DNA of 64,000 nt from Uloborus plumipes (taxonomy: Eukaryota; Arthropoda; Arachnida; Araneae; Uloboridae). Below, in pieces: positions 56,801-60,597 of this stretch; positions within the stretch are counted from its first letter, which is position 1; each line of letters begins with the position of its first letter. Location: assembly GCA_038373865.1 (NCBI GenBank), contig JAXGGA010002316.1:61227-125226 (forward strand), written 5' to 3'. The translations under genes were made by a program, and so were the position numbers. The notes beneath the pieces were generated by a model, which saw nothing but the letters and a program-made list of their open reading frames with translations, was not told where the DNA came from and made no database searches.

Positions 56801-58150
56801 TAGTTTATATTTCAATGGGCGAAAAGATACTGCTGGACTTGAAATAAAAAAAGGGGAAAATTTCATTCAAGAGCAGTTTCAGAAAAATCTTACGAATTGA
56901 CAAGTTACAATTCAATCTGGCGAAGCCAACGCTATATTTATCCAAAATAGTACTAGCATTCTTCCAAGATCAAGACTTTCTTGTGATAGTTTAATTGTTA
57001 TGTGCCGTGATAGATCAAATGTTAACACCATATTTAAAGGAGGAGAGATTCCAGTATTAGAAGTATCTTTTAGTCGTGCACTGCGTGGTTGCATGTCTAT
57101 TGCACCAAAATGAACTACCTCTACTCAACATCATCTTTTTCAAAAAACATGACTGGTCGACCAAAACCGGGGTGCACCGTCCAACGGGGCTAGGTGCAGC
57201 TTTTGAGATTGGACAGCACCTACACAGGGGCTGGATCATAACCGTAGGAGGGAATACAAAAACATAGACCAACGGAACTGTTCTTAGATCAGCTTCTGGA
57301 CAAGCAAAAATCAAGGAAGATTATTTTTCCCTGGTTTAATAAGTATGAAGCTTTTGGTTTACTATCTTTATGAACACAAACAATCAGATGGGGACATCTT
57401 ATTATTAAAGAGCATTATAGTCCAATAGAAAGAAGTTAGTTCCAGAAAATTCGCTGCATGAAATTGAGTCACAGTGGACAGCAGCTGCCATAAATGTTGC
57501 TCAGCAACACATTTGAGTCATTACCCGGCAGATAGCGGAAGATTTCACGATCACTTACTAACATTTCATTGGGTTATCACTTTTCAGTCAGGAGCTTGTG
57601 ACGTAAAAAATCTGCGTACTTTTCATAAACGTGAAAACGGTCCGTAGAAAATAAATCCTACTACTGACATGGAAAAATAGGCGGTCCATTTAATCATATA
57701 AAATTGTAAATTAAAAGGGAACTTGCGTGTGTATTACTTTCTCTAAACACGCAAGCGAAGACAAACAGAAAGCTTATGAGCACAATCGAAGACAACATTT
57801 TTCTGCGACAGAGAGATGGCAAAACAGTGATCTGAAGAAAAACAATTTTCATAACAACGTGTTTTCAAAATGGCATCTTTGTTGATAGGAAAACGACCGG
57901 CGTCTTGAGACATATGGATCTATACGTATTCTGCAGAACAGAACGATACGCCACATTTCCCAGGCCTTATCATATGATTACATTCAACATAGAAAACATA
58001 GAAACAAACGTAAACAAACATGTTAACATGATCAACATTCGATATTAATCGTTAACCCTAACATGTTTTGATGAATAAATGATTATACACATGCAACAAA
58101 TATGAAGGTTACGAAAAGGATACGTACATTTTTACCAATATCTGCACCAT
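11656..58150 (-). CDS. CHTF8: CTF8, Ctf18-RFC subunit; three exons joined 58150..58128, 53491..53374, 11877..11656
   Basis: Joining the three exons gives 363 bases, i.e. 120 residues plus TGA, about the length of vertebrate CTF8 (about 121). Exon 1 gives MVQILVK plus two bases. Exon 2 supplies the third base and [17 protein letters not shown] through LIYSK. Exon 3 begins [15 protein letters not shown] and ends [13 protein letters not shown]. The motifs MVQI, EW.L.ELQG.IE, P.L..G..ILYGK.I and K..FKTRPKP are the conserved blocks of the family as I recall it. CTF8 works in the nucleus with Ctf18 and Dcc1 in an alternative clamp loader that loads PCNA and supports sister-chromatid cohesion. Splice phases agree (2+1, then 0), and all four sites are GT/AG. 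The ATG has a strong context (ACAATGG). An upstream out-of-frame ATG (58168-58170) opens a 12-codon frame overlapping the start if transcription begins before it. The last exon also carries the TCERG1 ORF. Confidence 0.92.
11881..12732. other. intronic spacer, nothing recognised
   Basis: No repeat or coding pattern was recognised here. A 69-codon plus-strand frame (12173-12382) shows no domain and is probably chance. If TCERG1 has its own promoter, this segment just upstream of its exon is the place to test, but I see no clear core motif. Confidence 0.5.
12793..13565. other. about 770 bp present only in the left palindrome arm
   Basis: The right arm reads AACATTGAACCCCC directly into TAGGATGATACAATG (mirror of 19135-19155), whereas the left arm has about 770 extra bases between those blocks. 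CCTA occurs at both borders and could be a 4-base duplication. I see no inverted termini, so this is either an unclassified insertion or a deletion from the right arm. Confidence 0.5.
13897..14509. mobile_element. pogo/Tigger-type MITE
   Basis: Termini CAGTATAACCTCGATTTAAC and its near-inverse (ending GAAGTTATACTG) are flanked by TA at 13895-13896 and 14510-14511. The motif ATCGTTAAATCG recurs at least six times, facing inward from both ends. The matching position in the right palindrome arm (about 17130-17150) reads straight through with a single TATA, giving the empty site. There is no transposase. Confidence 0.9.
15421..16221. mobile_element. hAT-like MITE at the centre of the palindrome
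   Basis: It starts CAGTGTTTCCCAACC and ends GGTTGGGAAACACTG, with inverted arms of about 143 bp (15421-15563 and 16079-16221) and a unique core of about 515 bp. The termini are of hAT type. It lies exactly at the symmetry axis of the larger palindrome, with ATCTAGAG on the left and CTCCAGAT on the right. These could be diverged copies of an 8-base palindromic target, but the duplication is not clean. Confidence 0.65.
17357..19036 (+). mobile_element. element whose arms are copies of its own gene's 3' end
   Basis: Inverted arms of about 413-424 bp (17357-17769 and 18613-19036) begin TTTCTTGTTTTTGCATTGC and end in its near mirror. The right arm contains the C-terminal coding sequence of the internal ORF, and the left arm is the same stretch in antisense. 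The left arm of the surrounding palindrome preserves an uninterrupted version near 13660-13690, so this is a later insertion. The target duplication is unclear. Confidence 0.72.
17821..18945 (+). pseudogene. transposon-encoded protein of unclassified family, broken
   Basis: Frame 17821-18153 (110 codons) contains [13 protein letters not shown] and [20 protein letters not shown] and ends at one stop. Reading continues in 18244-18945 (233 codons) with lysine/glutamate-rich helices, then the segment [19 protein letters not shown], a DWIWPVQDD motif and a hydrophobic tail. From memory, a motif with conserved N.S.E..F...D and a C-terminal W...G.V...WP..D module occurs in unclassified transposon proteins of cnidarians and arthropods. 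The same WP module ends the pogo pseudogene at 5330-5558. The 5' portion of the gene seems missing. I cannot assign a reaction. Confidence 0.55.
19208..20157. other. AT-rich intronic spacer
   Basis: No recognisable element or coding region was seen on either strand. Confidence 0.55.
20166..22362. mobile_element. non-autonomous hAT element, 2.2 kb
   Basis: It starts TAGGGGTGCACAACC and ends GGTTGTGCACCCCTA, flanked by GATTAGGG (20158-20165) and GATTAGAG (22363-22370), which match at 7 of 8 bases. GGGCCGCA-type motifs lie inside both ends. A 100-codon frame at 21055-21357 has no transposase motif that I recognise. A smaller TTAA-type element is nested at 21413-21926. Confidence 0.88.
21413..21926. 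mobile_element. piggyBac-like MITE (TTAA target)
   Basis: The ends CCCATTAATGCC and GGCATTAATGGG are perfect inverted repeats. TTAA precedes the left end (21409-21412) and TAAA follows the right end, one change from TTAA. GGGACG near the right end is mirrored only weakly. It is non-coding and nested in the hAT element. Confidence 0.68.
22382..25252. mobile_element. long-inverted-repeat element with GGGTCATTCC ends (copy 1)
   Basis: Both ends read GGGTCATTCC inward and are flanked by CTAA (22378-22381 and 25253-25256). Arms of about 1.1-1.3 kb mirror each other almost to the middle: the CCCCAAGATCATAGCAAACA block at about 23645 matches its inverse near 24225. The loop is only about 480 bp. 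The left arm has a 269-bp tandem duplication (units start at 22965 and 23234) that is single in the right arm. No transposase is present. It starts eight bases after the duplication of the preceding hAT. Confidence 0.85.
25257..25904. other. AT-rich intronic spacer
   Basis: Nothing recognised. Confidence 0.5.
25905..27348 (-). mobile_element. hAT relative of the 2267 MITE, inverted and interrupted
   Basis: Read on the minus strand this matches 2267-2990 through many blocks (for example the TTCGGCCAAA motifs, the region around AGCTCTATATTTAA and the block around TTTCCTAACCTAT). It ends at 27348 with TAGGAATGCACCTAATA. The other end is lost near 25905. A 690-bp element (26052-26741) interrupts it. 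Confidence 0.72.
26052..26741. mobile_element. TTAA-target DNA element
   Basis: The ends GGTAGT and ACTACC, extended by imperfect GGTAACTT and AAGTTACC, are inverted and flanked by TTAA at 26048-26051 and 26742-26745. The interrupted hAT resumes on the far side, which confirms an insertion. There is no coding region. Kolobok and piggyBac both duplicate TTAA, and I cannot choose between them. Confidence 0.75.
27349..27954. other. intronic spacer
   Basis: Nothing recognised apart from AT-rich sequence. Confidence 0.5.
28860..30452. mobile_element. DNA element with 4-bp GTAC duplication
   Basis: The termini GGGTGAATATCAGGAAAAGT and its mirror are identical for 22 bases and similar for about 28. 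GTAC flanks both sides (28856-28859 and 30453-30456). The opposite arm of the host element reads the uninterrupted target near 32275-32305. Inside, GCTGCCGACATGAC occurs exactly at 29717, 29873 and 30260, with degenerate copies at 29039 and 29056. There is no transposase. The superfamily is not assigned. Confidence 0.88.
31237..32232 (+). pseudogene. relic transposase of the GGGTCATTCC family
   Basis: Short in-order pieces in all three frames read as one decayed protein. They are [17 protein letters not shown] (31237), then after a frame slip [20 protein letters not shown] with a Cys pair (about 31315), [20 protein letters not shown] (about 31849), [12 protein letters not shown] (32134) and [20 protein letters not shown] (to about 32232). 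From memory these blocks resemble widely scattered uncharacterised transposon proteins of cnidarians and arthropods. The reading stops where the right arm begins, so the C-terminal part, probably with much of the catalytic core, is absent. Many stops and frameshifts make it non-functional. Confidence 0.68.
33371..33840 (+). pseudogene. Tc1/mariner-superfamily transposase relic
   Basis: Frame 33549-33833 contains [18 protein letters not shown], corresponding to the middle catalytic region (Asp in the HDG motif), and [20 protein letters not shown], the C-terminal catalytic block. Upstream fragments around 33450-33540 keep KAWLG and a [17 protein letters not shown] run. Frames are broken and the N-terminal DNA-binding part is missing. 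A second relic of the same family lies at 37205-37350. No termini were found. Confidence 0.72.
33960..34682. other. intronic spacer
   Basis: Nothing recognised. Confidence 0.5.
34686..35474. mobile_element. Harbinger-like MITE (TAA duplication)
   Basis: It starts CAGCCTTATTCACGATCGC and ends in the near mirror GTGATTGTGAATAAGGCTG, flanked by TAA on both sides (34683-34685 and 35475-35477). A 3-base TWA duplication is typical of PIF/Harbinger. The interior is GC-richer near both ends and shows no long ORF. Confidence 0.7.
35478..35846. other. intronic spacer
   Basis: No gene or repeat recognised. Confidence 0.45.
35849..36745 (-). mobile_element. mariner element, internally deleted
   Basis: The ends GTTGGTGCGTATGAAATGTC (left) and its mirror at the right are flanked by TA (35847-35848 and 36746-36747). 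At about 0.9 kb it is shorter than a full mariner (about 1.3 kb), because the middle of its gene is missing. Confidence 0.85.
35923..36555 (-). pseudogene. mariner transposase with in-frame central deletion
   Basis: This 210-codon open frame keeps the paired N-terminal helix-turn-helix domains (residues 1-115: [20 protein letters not shown], then [10 protein letters not shown]) and the WVPHELTE hinge, then jumps at about residue 131 to [21 protein letters not shown] full mariner transposase is about 345 residues. The lost part holds the first two catalytic aspartates, so it cannot cut DNA. The N-terminal half could still bind mariner ends and act as a competitor, which is only a possibility. 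The frame is otherwise undamaged, suggesting the deletion is fairly young. Confidence 0.88.
36748..37204. other. intronic spacer
   Basis: Nothing recognised. Confidence 0.45.
37205..37350 (+). pseudogene. short Tc1/mariner-type relic
   Basis: Fragments read [28 protein letters not shown] and then PD. The DNA resembles 33440-33545, including GCTCAAA-GCTTGGCTTGG and CAAGGTAACCTGACA-like blocks. It is a small piece of the same transposase family, upstream of the catalytic HDG block. Confidence 0.55.
37670..37789. repeat. GATGAT-type repeat followed by a 21-bp perfect hairpin
   Basis: A degenerate GATGAT/GATGTTTGA tandem stretch (about 37675-37745) runs into a perfect inverted repeat, 37745-37765 against 37769-37789, with a 3-base GAG loop. 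The stem centre is TTTTTGAACTCC/GGAGTTCAAAAA. No transposon termini were recognised around it. Confidence 0.8.
37935..38400 (-). pseudogene. relic of a transposon-associated protein, possibly PIN/FEN-like
   Basis: Minus-strand pieces in order are [13 protein letters not shown] (about 38350), [20 protein letters not shown] and [13 protein letters not shown] (38169-38393), then [20 protein letters not shown] and [10 protein letters not shown] (37935-38135). The DTDLLVLL and GCDTT motifs recur in uncharacterised repetitive arthropod proteins as I remember them. They resemble the acidic core and GCD loop of FEN1/XPG-type nucleases, which is my inference. Stops and a frame change separate the pieces. 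Confidence 0.5.
38421..39824. other. intronic spacer
   Basis: No gene seen. Possible further decayed minus-strand coding around 38430-38800 is too broken to claim. There is a long T run near 39702. Confidence 0.4.
39825..39885. mobile_element. solitary hAT-like terminus
   Basis: GCGGGCCGAATGTGG, CCACGGGCCACA and GATTGAGCATCAC together resemble hAT ends carrying GGCCC-rich subterminal sequence. No partner was found. Confidence 0.35.
39920..40425. repeat. tandem repeat, about 155-167-bp unit, roughly three copies
   Basis: The block 'CGTATAATCATAGTASTACT..TTRCAATGTTTCGG' followed by a G run and 'GTRTACTAACATCYTG' repeats, with CATAGT at about 39955, 40122 and 40275. Poly-G runs of different length sit at the same place in each unit. 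A weaker partial unit lies near 39720-39765. Confidence 0.75.
40456..40672 (+). mobile_element. Helitron fragment
   Basis: The stretch from GCCTTGAAAATTGACTAAAT to a GTTGACTTCCTC end matches 41865-42065 of the Helitron at 41460-42106, so it is the 3' part of a second copy without its terminal hairpin. Confidence 0.6.
40667..41045. repeat. direct and inverted repeats of an unknown element
   Basis: An approximately 80-bp block (CTTCGTATTTGGCGTCGTAAA) is present at about 40725-40805 and 40962-41042 in the same orientation. The block before the first copy (40675-40735) recurs inverted at about 40908-40958. This suggests a rearranged MITE with CGGTGTTA-type ends. Confidence 0.5.
41460..42106 (+). 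mobile_element. non-autonomous Helitron
   Basis: The 5' end is TCTATATACATAAAGATGAC followed by a GTTTGTTTG run. The 3' end has the hairpin CACGG-GCATCG-CCGTG (42078-42093) and then GTGGGTACTGTTAG, close to the usual CTAG-type terminus. Helitrons move by rolling circle and leave no duplication, and none is seen. There is no Rep/helicase gene, so this is a 647-bp passenger. Confidence 0.8.
42107..42670. other. intronic spacer
   Basis: A GC-richer patch at 42480-42610 has a 64-codon frame without a recognisable domain. No gene is called. Confidence 0.45.
42671..43010 (+). mobile_element. mariner remnant
   Basis: It begins after TA with ACGAGGGCAATTCAGAAA. Coding fragments [26 protein letters not shown] and, after a deletion, FLHDNARPQ correspond to the N-terminal HTH and the second catalytic Asp region of a mariner transposase. 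It is heavily deleted and the right terminus is not seen. Confidence 0.62.
43011..43725. other. AT-rich intronic spacer
   Basis: Nothing recognised. Confidence 0.5.
43726..44340 (-). pseudogene. hAT transposase relic
   Basis: Minus-strand pieces [21 protein letters not shown] (within 43857-44063) and, in the next frame, [24 protein letters not shown] (43726-43911) form a continuous hAT-type segment just upstream of where a C-terminal dimerisation domain would lie. A stretch with [12 protein letters not shown] and SRD near 44240-44320 may be more of it. Frames are broken. Confidence 0.6.
44341..44814. other. AT-rich intronic spacer
   Basis: Nothing recognised. Confidence 0.45.
44815..44876. 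mobile_element. hAT-like terminus
   Basis: Read from the right this is CAGGGTTGTCTTTTCGTCC followed by an AAAGTCCGGGAC motif, an hAT-type end. It may be one end of the element that supplied the transposase relic at 43726-44340. The other end was not found. Confidence 0.4.
44900..46390. other. intronic spacer with one diffuse inverted repeat
   Basis: AT-rich sequence without a gene, apart from a GC-rich patch at 44920-44957 (GCGCGGCGCC) and the inverted repeat 45840-46150. Confidence 0.5.
45840..46150. repeat. imperfect inverted repeat, probable MITE
   Basis: The block around GAGCGCAAAAGTGGTATCTGCA (about 45890) is mirrored by TGCAGATACGACTTTTGTGC near 46086, with weaker matching outward (CTGCCTTGCT against AGCAAAGCAA). 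No termini or duplication were fixed. Confidence 0.5.
46397..46930. other. possible hAT end followed by a GC-richer segment
   Basis: GTGCCAACTCTACTGATTTT near 46397 resembles hAT ends of the TTGCCAACT type. Downstream are GATACGCCGCA repeats (near 46477 and 46526), GCCGGATATCCGTATCC (46603) and CACGTG/GACGCACC motifs (46790-46910). I cannot define the element's other end. Confidence 0.3.
47597..48765 (+). mobile_element. hAT element with ACCGGTAT-rich ends and a 3' transposase remnant
   Basis: It starts TAGTGATTGCAAAACCGG and ends CCGGTATTGCAATCCCTA, flanked by a perfect 8-base duplication GATGCAAC (47589-47596 and 48766-48773). ACCGGTAT/ATACCGGT repeats crowd both ends. The plus-strand frame 47823-48134 is an acidic transposase piece, and beyond a frame slip [20 protein letters not shown] (about 48268-48330) is the hAT dimerisation domain. 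The catalytic part is missing. Confidence 0.9.
48842..49404. mobile_element. single arm of the GGGTCATTCC family (copy 3)
   Basis: It matches 24685-25252 of copy 1 along its length and ends GGAATGACCC followed by TTAA (49405-49408). The left side stops abruptly with no inverted partner. It interrupts the hAT transposase. The flanking TTAA, like the CTAA of copy 1, fits a 4-base TTAA-like target. Confidence 0.8.
51335..52016. other. intronic spacer
   Basis: Nothing recognised. Confidence 0.5.
52029..52293 (-). mobile_element. tRNA-derived SINE
   Basis: On the minus strand a tRNA-like head near 52290-52200 has an A-box-like GTCTAGTGATCAGAGG and a B box GGTTCAAATCC. It is followed by an unrelated body and a short AAC-repeat tail (52029-52039). 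A 12-base duplication, GCTGTTGCAACT, flanks it (52017-52028 and 52294-52305), as expected for LINE-assisted target-primed insertion. The head alone could be mistaken for a tRNA gene, but it lacks a proper acceptor stem pairing. Confidence 0.82.
52306..52973. other. AT-rich intronic spacer
   Basis: Nothing recognised. Confidence 0.5.
52974..53094. mobile_element. two adjacent hAT-like right ends
   Basis: A palindrome GCCGGATATCCGGC (52974-52987) and further ATATCCGG motifs lead to CCGGTCCATCCCTA (end about 53031). About 25 bases later GGAAAGGTTGGCCACCCCTG ends at about 53094. Both look like inward-facing right ends of different hAT-type elements. Their left ends were not found. Confidence 0.45.
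53374..53491 (-). CDS. CHTF8: CTF8 exon 2
   Basis: 118 bases with acceptor TTTATTTAG|CAATGG (AG at 53492-53493) and donor AAG|GTAATT. One base completes the split codon from exon 1; the next 39 codons include [12 protein letters not shown] and [11 protein letters not shown]. Only this frame is open through the whole exon and joins both neighbours. Confidence 0.93.
54748..55156. mobile_element. piggyBac-like MITE
   Basis: It starts CCCTTTAAGCGG and ends CCGCTTAAAGGG, flanked by TTAA at 54744-54747 and 55157-55160. Near the right end CCGTACGGGCAAACC is present twice (about 55088 and 55130), a subterminal direct repeat. It is 409 bp and non-coding. Confidence 0.88.
56644..56735. repeat. three copies of a 35-bp tandem unit
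   Basis: The core TTTTGTGAAGGGTYCRTT with a GCTTGAT tail occurs at about 56647, 56682 and 56711. A related triplicate of TTTTGTAAAAGGTCCG type occurs at 62295-62425 inside the hAT at the right edge, so the unit belongs to a mobile sequence. Confidence 0.65.
58128..58150 (-). CDS. CHTF8: CTF8 exon 1 (start codon and 23 coding bases)
   Basis: ATG at 58148-58150 in context ACAATGG, encoding MVQILVK plus AT, then GTACGT donor. MVQI is the usual CTF8 start, and the two leftover bases fit exon 2's single leading base exactly. The exon is short, so the call rests on motif, splice site and phase together. Confidence 0.85.
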
Positions 58151-59155
58151 TGTTTAAAAGAGCGACGCATTTCTTAGTGAAAATTGATCACATCAACAAC
58201 AATTACAAACATCAAACCAAATTTACTACCCCGGTTCCGTACAGTGAGCATTGAAGGCTGAATAGAAAATCCGCGGTTCGAAGTTAACGTTCACTTGAGA
58301 TTAACGGCCATCATTACCGGTATTTTCGCGTTTTTTTTTTTTTTTTAAATTAATTTATTATTTTTATTTTAACTTCTGCTGTATCTTACTTTATTGTTTA
58401 CTATATTTTTAGGTACAAAAGTGAGAGCACATTTCAGGAGTTATTCAAGGTTTCATGAAAGCTAGTTCCCACCCCCCCTCCCCGTTAAGATTATTTTGGA
58501 TTGTGCTCGAATGTAGCTACCGGTTAAACCTGTTAGTAGATCACATGACAGCTAGATTTCGCTGTTTTTTCCATTTCAAGGAAAGCCTCAAGTTTTTTGA
58601 CGCCCCAGGCGTCAAGATGATTTTTCCCAGTTATTACAGCAACCTCTGGATTACGGAATACGCCAATGTCACTTTTTCGCCAATGGACCTGCTTCACGTG
58701 TCGTCATAGGTCACGTGATGTAGGTATCACGTGATCGCGCTTTACTCGAAAACAGTGGGAATTCGTGTTAGTTAGCGGCATATTTTTTGTTTGCCATAAT
58801 TATTGTGAAATAATCATTCTGCTGGTGGTTAGTTGTTGTTACGAATGTACTTTAAAGATAAGAAAATCGAACTAGATTGTTTTGCAAGGATTTCCGTCGA
58901 AAAAAAAAGTTCTTTGAACAGCTTGTCAACACAGAATGACAAGCATTCGCTACGAACGAATACAAACCTTCGAGTTCCCATTCCTATCTAAATACTTGAT
59001 GAAAATTGTATTGAATACAAGCCATTAGCCAAAAGATGGTTTTCTAAAATAAAATGCACTCCTCGACATTTTCATTCGGTAAATATTTTTAAAACTAAAG
59101 CGTATCGTAGCACATATGACATACTGTAAGTACCACACTTCTTACTCTATTATCG
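58151..59155. promoter_or_regulatory. likely CTF8 promoter region with three CACGTG boxes
   Basis: The 5' UTR and promoter of CTF8 should lie here. CACGTG occurs at 58695-58700, 58712-58717 and 58728-58733, two of them within TCACGTGA, spaced 17 and 16 bases. A GTAAGT donor-like site near 59127 on the plus strand could end a first exon going the other way, giving a divergent promoter, but no coding sequence supports this. The T run near 58332 is a simple repeat. Confidence 0.45.
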
Positions 59156-59163
59156 AATTCATG

Positions 59164-60585
59164 CAGATTTGCCAGACGTCCCGGATTTCAAGGGACAGTC
59201 CCGTTTTTTGAAATATTGTCCCGCGTCCCGGGGAACCTTGATACGGGACGGCTAAAGTCCCGTATTCTGATTAGAAGCAGCATTTTACAAAATGAGACAT
59301 TATTTTCAGAAAAAAATGGAGTAAAAAAATATGAAAGAGTGATAAGAAAATTGATTGAATTTTATATTTTCCTGTTCTGAAGTAATGTTAGTGTTCTATT
59401 CATTTAGAGCAGAAATTATTGTGACAAGAAATTCAACAAACGTTCATTGTAAAAGTGGTGTATCTTCTTGTAAATGATTTTACTATGCCTTATTAAAAAA
59501 AGCCCTTCTCAATTTTTCAATTATAAAAGAAATATATGTGTTCAGCTACTATTAGTCATTAGATTTTTTTTTTGAATCAATAAATTTCATTTTTTTGAAA
59601 TTTGCTTCGCTTCTCTTTTATACTAAAAGATGTAACTTAATGTTATTCCATTTAGCAAACAAATACGCGTTTTAAAAACATGAAGATGCATAATTTTTAC
59701 AATGAGCGAAAGAAATATGAATTACAGTGAGTTTTATGGCATCCTAAAGATCATCAAAACTTAGAAAAAATTATTGCAGCAGTAAAATCCAGTAGCAAAT
59801 ATGATTAAAAAAATTAATATTCTGAGGTTATATAAGAATAATTATGTTATAATATTGACAAAACTGTACAGTTTTTCCCCAAAAGATATTGAATACTGAT
59901 TTTTTTTATTTGTTTCAGGTTAACTTCTTGAGTTCAAGTGGTAAGGTTTAATTCTATGTCTACTCAATTGCAATCAAAATTTTTGTTAATGACTCATTAA
60001 AATTATTTTGTGTTCAAATCTCCCCATTGGTACGTCTAGGTTTTCGAAAAAGTACATACTAAACATTAGTCATCAATAGAAGCGACTATTATATCTTTCA
60101 CGCCAAGACAGGATCGTCATTTGGGACATCAGGACGGGTGGTCAATGGCTTCACCCCTGGTTTTGGAAATTAATGTATTTACATATAAGTGGGCATGGCT
60201 TTTGCTTTTTATGGTATAATTTACATTGAAATTTGGTACAATTTACCTCCCCCCTCCCTCAACCGGCAAAATTTGAAATGAAGGGCCTGCGTCAGGAAAA
60301 AGAGGGTTAACAACAGGGAACTACGAATTTTCACAATAATTAGTAGAAAACCTTTCCCCACCAATATTCATGACGAAACATAACTATGCAATGGTAAAAA
60401 ATGAAGTTTTCATTCATATGATTATTGTGTATTTTTTTCTTCATTAAAAATTTGTGAGAAACTTTTAATATCAAAGTCAAGGTTTCAAAATTTCAACCTT
60501 TAGATTAAATTCAACTTTATCTCTCAATTCCCCTCCCCCCCAACAGCCTGTCCCGTATTTACAGTTCTTAAATCTGGCAACCCTG
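59164..60585. mobile_element. non-autonomous hAT element
   Basis: It starts CAGATTTGCCAGACGTCCCG and ends AAATCTGGCAACCCTG, flanked by AATTCATG (59156-59163) and AATACATG (60586-60593), which match at 7 of 8. GTCCCG motifs recur near both ends. There is no transposase. Confidence 0.82.
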
Positions 60586-60597
60586 AATACATGTGAC

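Larger units (their letters stand above)
53492..58127 (-). other. CTF8 intron 1, 4.6 kb
   Basis: The donor is AAAAT|GTACGT (58127 downward) and the acceptor AG is at 53492-53493. It contains the piggyBac-like MITE 54748-55156 and the short tandem repeat near 56644. A GC-richer block at about 57060-57300 has no recognised identity. The remainder is AT-rich with nothing recognised. Confidence 0.85.

Noticed and set aside
57057..57314. Cysteine-rich 85-codon minus-strand frame as a gene
   Set aside because: No signal peptide or known cysteine pattern was seen, and it lies in CTF8 intron 1 opposite another chance frame.
57870..57910. ATGGCATCTTTG start as first exon of a plus-strand gene
   Set aside because: The frame stops after 12 codons with no donor site fitting it.
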